The notes under the pieces were generated by a model. That model was not told the DNA's origin, did no database searches, and worked only from the letters and a program-made list of their open reading frames with translations. From Chryseobacterium sp. FP211-J200 (GTDB taxonomy: Bacteria; Bacteroidota; Bacteroidia; Flavobacteriales; Weeksellaceae): DNA of 64,000 bases. The DNA lies in assembly GCF_001643375.1 (NCBI RefSeq), contig NZ_LSHB01000003.1, forward strand, positions 34,568-98,567. The letters are read 5' to 3'. The position numbers and the translations under genes are program-made. Shown piece by piece: positions 62,357-64,000 of this stretch. Numbering within the stretch: the stretch's first letter is position 1; each line of letters opens with the position of its first letter.

Positions 62357-63823
62357 TTAATTTAAAGGTAATGTGAAATAAAACGTAGAACCTTCTTCTA
62401 CCACACTAGATAATCCAATTGTTCCATCATGCTGACTAATGATCTCTGAACAAATGTAGAGACCAATGCCCATACCTTGGAATTGAAGGGAAGACTCCTC
62501 CACCCGATAGAATTTTTTGAACACCGCATCCTGTTTGAAATCCGGAATACCGATCCCGAAGTCCGTAACACTTACTCTCACTTCATTTTCATCAACAAAA
62601 GTGGTGACAATGATTTGATTATTCTCTGGCGAATACTTGATAGCATTGGTCAGGAAGTTGATCAAAACCTGCTCGATCCTGATCTCATCAAAAGGAATCA
62701 AAATATCCGGAATGAAGCCATGCCTGGTGATCTTCACTTTATCACTATGGGTTTGGATAATAGTATCGATCGCATTATTGATCACAATATCCAAATTGGT
62801 TGGTTTTTTATTGATCTTGAGTTTTCCGTTATCAATTTTGGAAACATCCAATAAGTCTGTGATCAAACTGTTGAGCTTTTCTACTTGAGACAAGGCCTTT
62901 GTGACGTAACTCGCTTCTGCGTTCTCTTCGTTGACCTTCAGTTTACGTTCTAGCAGCTGCATGTAAGCTTTGATACTGGTCAATGGTGTTTTGAGTTCGT
63001 GGCTGGCAATACTTAGAAACTCGTCCTTTTCCTTTTCGACCTTTTTTTGATCGTCTATATCTGTAAAAGTCCCCACCCAATTCTTGACGGTTTTCCCATC
63101 AAAAACGGGAGACATCCTCAGTAGGTGAAACCTGAAATCTCCAGTCTCTCTATTTTTGATACGAATTTCCAATTGCAAAGACGTTCTCTTCTTTCTGCAA
63201 CGTTCGAATTCCAGAAGAATGCTATGGTCATCCGGATGGGCTATTGGAAAAACTTTTTCCGAAGAAGAATAGTCATACCATTTGCTATTGACGAATGTCA
63301 CAGCTCCACTCCCATCAAGGGTGAATGCTATTTGAGGCAAAGCTTCCAGCATCAGATGAAAATGATCTATTTCGGACCGCATCGTCACCTGAGCTTCCCT
63401 TCTCCCTTGCACTTCCAATTCCAGACTCTGTTGACTTTTCTTCATCGCAAGGTTATTCTCCTGCAGATTGTAGAAAGTTTTGACTTTCAGCAAAAGGATT
63501 TCTGGATCAATGGGTTTGGTGACATAATCCATACCTCCGGATTCATATCCACGGGTGATGAATTGCTTTTCAGTATTCACGGCAGATAAAAAAATGATAG
63601 GAATATCTTTGGTCTTGCTGTATCCTGCAAAAGACTCTGCTACTTCGAAGCCGTCCATTCCTGGCATTTGAACATCCAGGATGATCAGGGCGTAATTATT
63701 TTTAAGGGCTTTCACCAATGCCTGCTCACCAGATTCTGCGGTATCGACCTGAAAATCTTTGGATTCCAGCAGCTTTTTTAGTGAATAGATATTGTTTTGA
63801 TTATCATCAACAATTAAAATCAT
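62357..63823 (-). CDS. Receiver-PAS-histidine kinase, first gene of the signalling operon
   Basis: A 488-residue soluble kinase with the receiver in front: REC about residues 1-118 (VDDNQ; acceptor Asp50 in LIILDVQMPGMDG; Lys in VTKPID), a linker helix, a PAS domain about 155-260, HisKA with His275 (SIASHELKTPL) and HATPase to the end (VTDFGIGIPDF, then GMGIGLYICSEI). No membrane segment, so it probably receives phosphate input from another kinase and passes it on. A perfect -7 element lies 44 bases upstream of its ATG and probably serves the whole operon. Confidence 0.95.
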   Translation of the reverse strand: MILIVDDNQNNIYSLKKLLESKDFQVDTAESGEQALVKALKNNYALIILDVQMPGMDGFEVAESFAGYSKTKDIPIIFLSAVNTEKQFITRGYESGGMDYVTKPIDPEILLLKVKTFYNLQENNLAMKKSQQSLELEVQGRREAQVTMRSEIDHFHLMLEALPQIAFTLDGSGAVTFVNSKWYDYSSSEKVFPIAHPDDHSILLEFERCRKKRTSLQLEIRIKNRETGDFRFHLLRMSPVFDGKTVKNWVGTFTDIDDQKKVEKEKDEFLSIASHELKTPLTSIKAYMQLLERKLKVNEENAEASYVTKALSQVEKLNSLITDLLDVSKIDNGKLKINKKPTNLDIVINNAIDTIIQTHSDKVKITRHGFIPDILIPFDEIRIEQVLINFLTNAIKYSPENNQIIVTTFVDENEVRVSVTDFGIGIPDFKQDAVFKKFYRVEESSLQFQGMGIGLYICSEIISQHDGTIGLSSVVEEGSTFYFTLPLN

Positions 63824-63866
63824 AATATATAAATGGTCTAATGCCTGGTTTATATTTTCTTTGTTT

Positions 63867-63874
63867 CAAAAATA
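63867..63874 (-). promoter_or_regulatory. -7 element (TATTTTTG) of the signalling operon
   Basis: Perfect TAnnTTTG on the minus strand, giving a leader of about 40 bases before the receiver-PAS-kinase gene. Nothing was recognised in the remaining bases to 64000. Confidence 0.6.
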
Positions 63875-64000
63875 CTCACATATTTTCAAAAAGCACGCCA
63901 TTTTCTGGATCAGTTTCAAAACTTGGGGACTAGGTGAAAAGTTTGGATAATCTAAAAAGGAAAAATGCTATGTCTTTTACGCATCGAAGTTGTAATCTAA

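Overview
The window is an AT-rich chromosomal segment from a Bacteroidota bacterium, most likely of the flavobacterial family Weeksellaceae (Chryseobacterium/Epilithonimonas type). The signs are tandem SusC/SusD outer-membrane pairs, type IX secretion (T9SS) sorting domains on secreted proteins, repeated promoter elements of the TAnnTTTG type with no Shine-Dalgarno sequences, a replicative DNA polymerase alpha subunit fused to a proofreading exonuclease, an ATP synthase operon without the beta and epsilon genes, and an IPExxxVDY-family gene between rnc and pyk. No rRNA, tRNA, CRISPR array, intact insertion sequence or prophage was seen. The species call is inference; the phylum-level call is well supported.

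Layout. 1-3.9 kb: the 3' part of a second, PHP-less-in-window DnaE-type polymerase, then clpS and a CNNM/CorC membrane protein. 3.9-4.26 kb: an intergenic repeat island. 4.27-9.67 kb: the ATP synthase operon on the minus strand (atpI-like, B, E, F, H, A, G), with a terminator-like hairpin after atpE and a long inverted repeat between atpA and atpG. 9.67-10.38 kb: a second repeat island. 10.4-11.7 kb: ffh. 11.9-21.3 kb: two SusC/SusD pairs without any degradative enzyme. 22-25.8 kb: rnhB and a RecB/AddA-like helicase-nuclease. 25.9-30.3 kb: ferritin followed by two DUF3857/transglutaminase-fold proteins, one of which has lost its catalytic residues. 30.4-31.8 kb: two small secreted proteins, one of very unusual composition. 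32-35.5 kb: a DPE2-like MalQ and a small secreted protein that has a paralogue at 44.4-45.1 kb. 35.6-37.9 kb: cysS and folE. 38.0-42.2 kb: a compact acpP-fabF-rnc-IPExxxVDY-pyk operon. 42.3-45.1 kb: a T9SS-exported subtilase and the second paralogue. 45.3-49.9 kb: the exonuclease-DnaE fusion. 50.2-52.2 kb: two secreted proteins with nearly identical T9SS sorting domains. 52.6-56.5 kb: an M13 peptidase and a CPA1-type antiporter. 56.6-63.8 kb: a six-gene signalling operon (two hybrid or receiver-linked histidine kinases, two single-domain receivers, CheR and CheB) with no chemoreceptor.

Most of the window is housekeeping DNA. The observations that most deserve follow-up are the chemosensory-like operon without receptors, the roughly 113-bp dispersed element present twice, the inverted pair of hairpin repeats with covarying stems, the terminator-like structure placed exactly after the ATP synthase c-subunit gene, the paralogue pair sharing promoter, leader and TTG start codon, and an unexplained G+C-richer stretch at 52.25-52.45 kb. 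I found nothing that clearly qualifies as a wholly new defence or mobile system.
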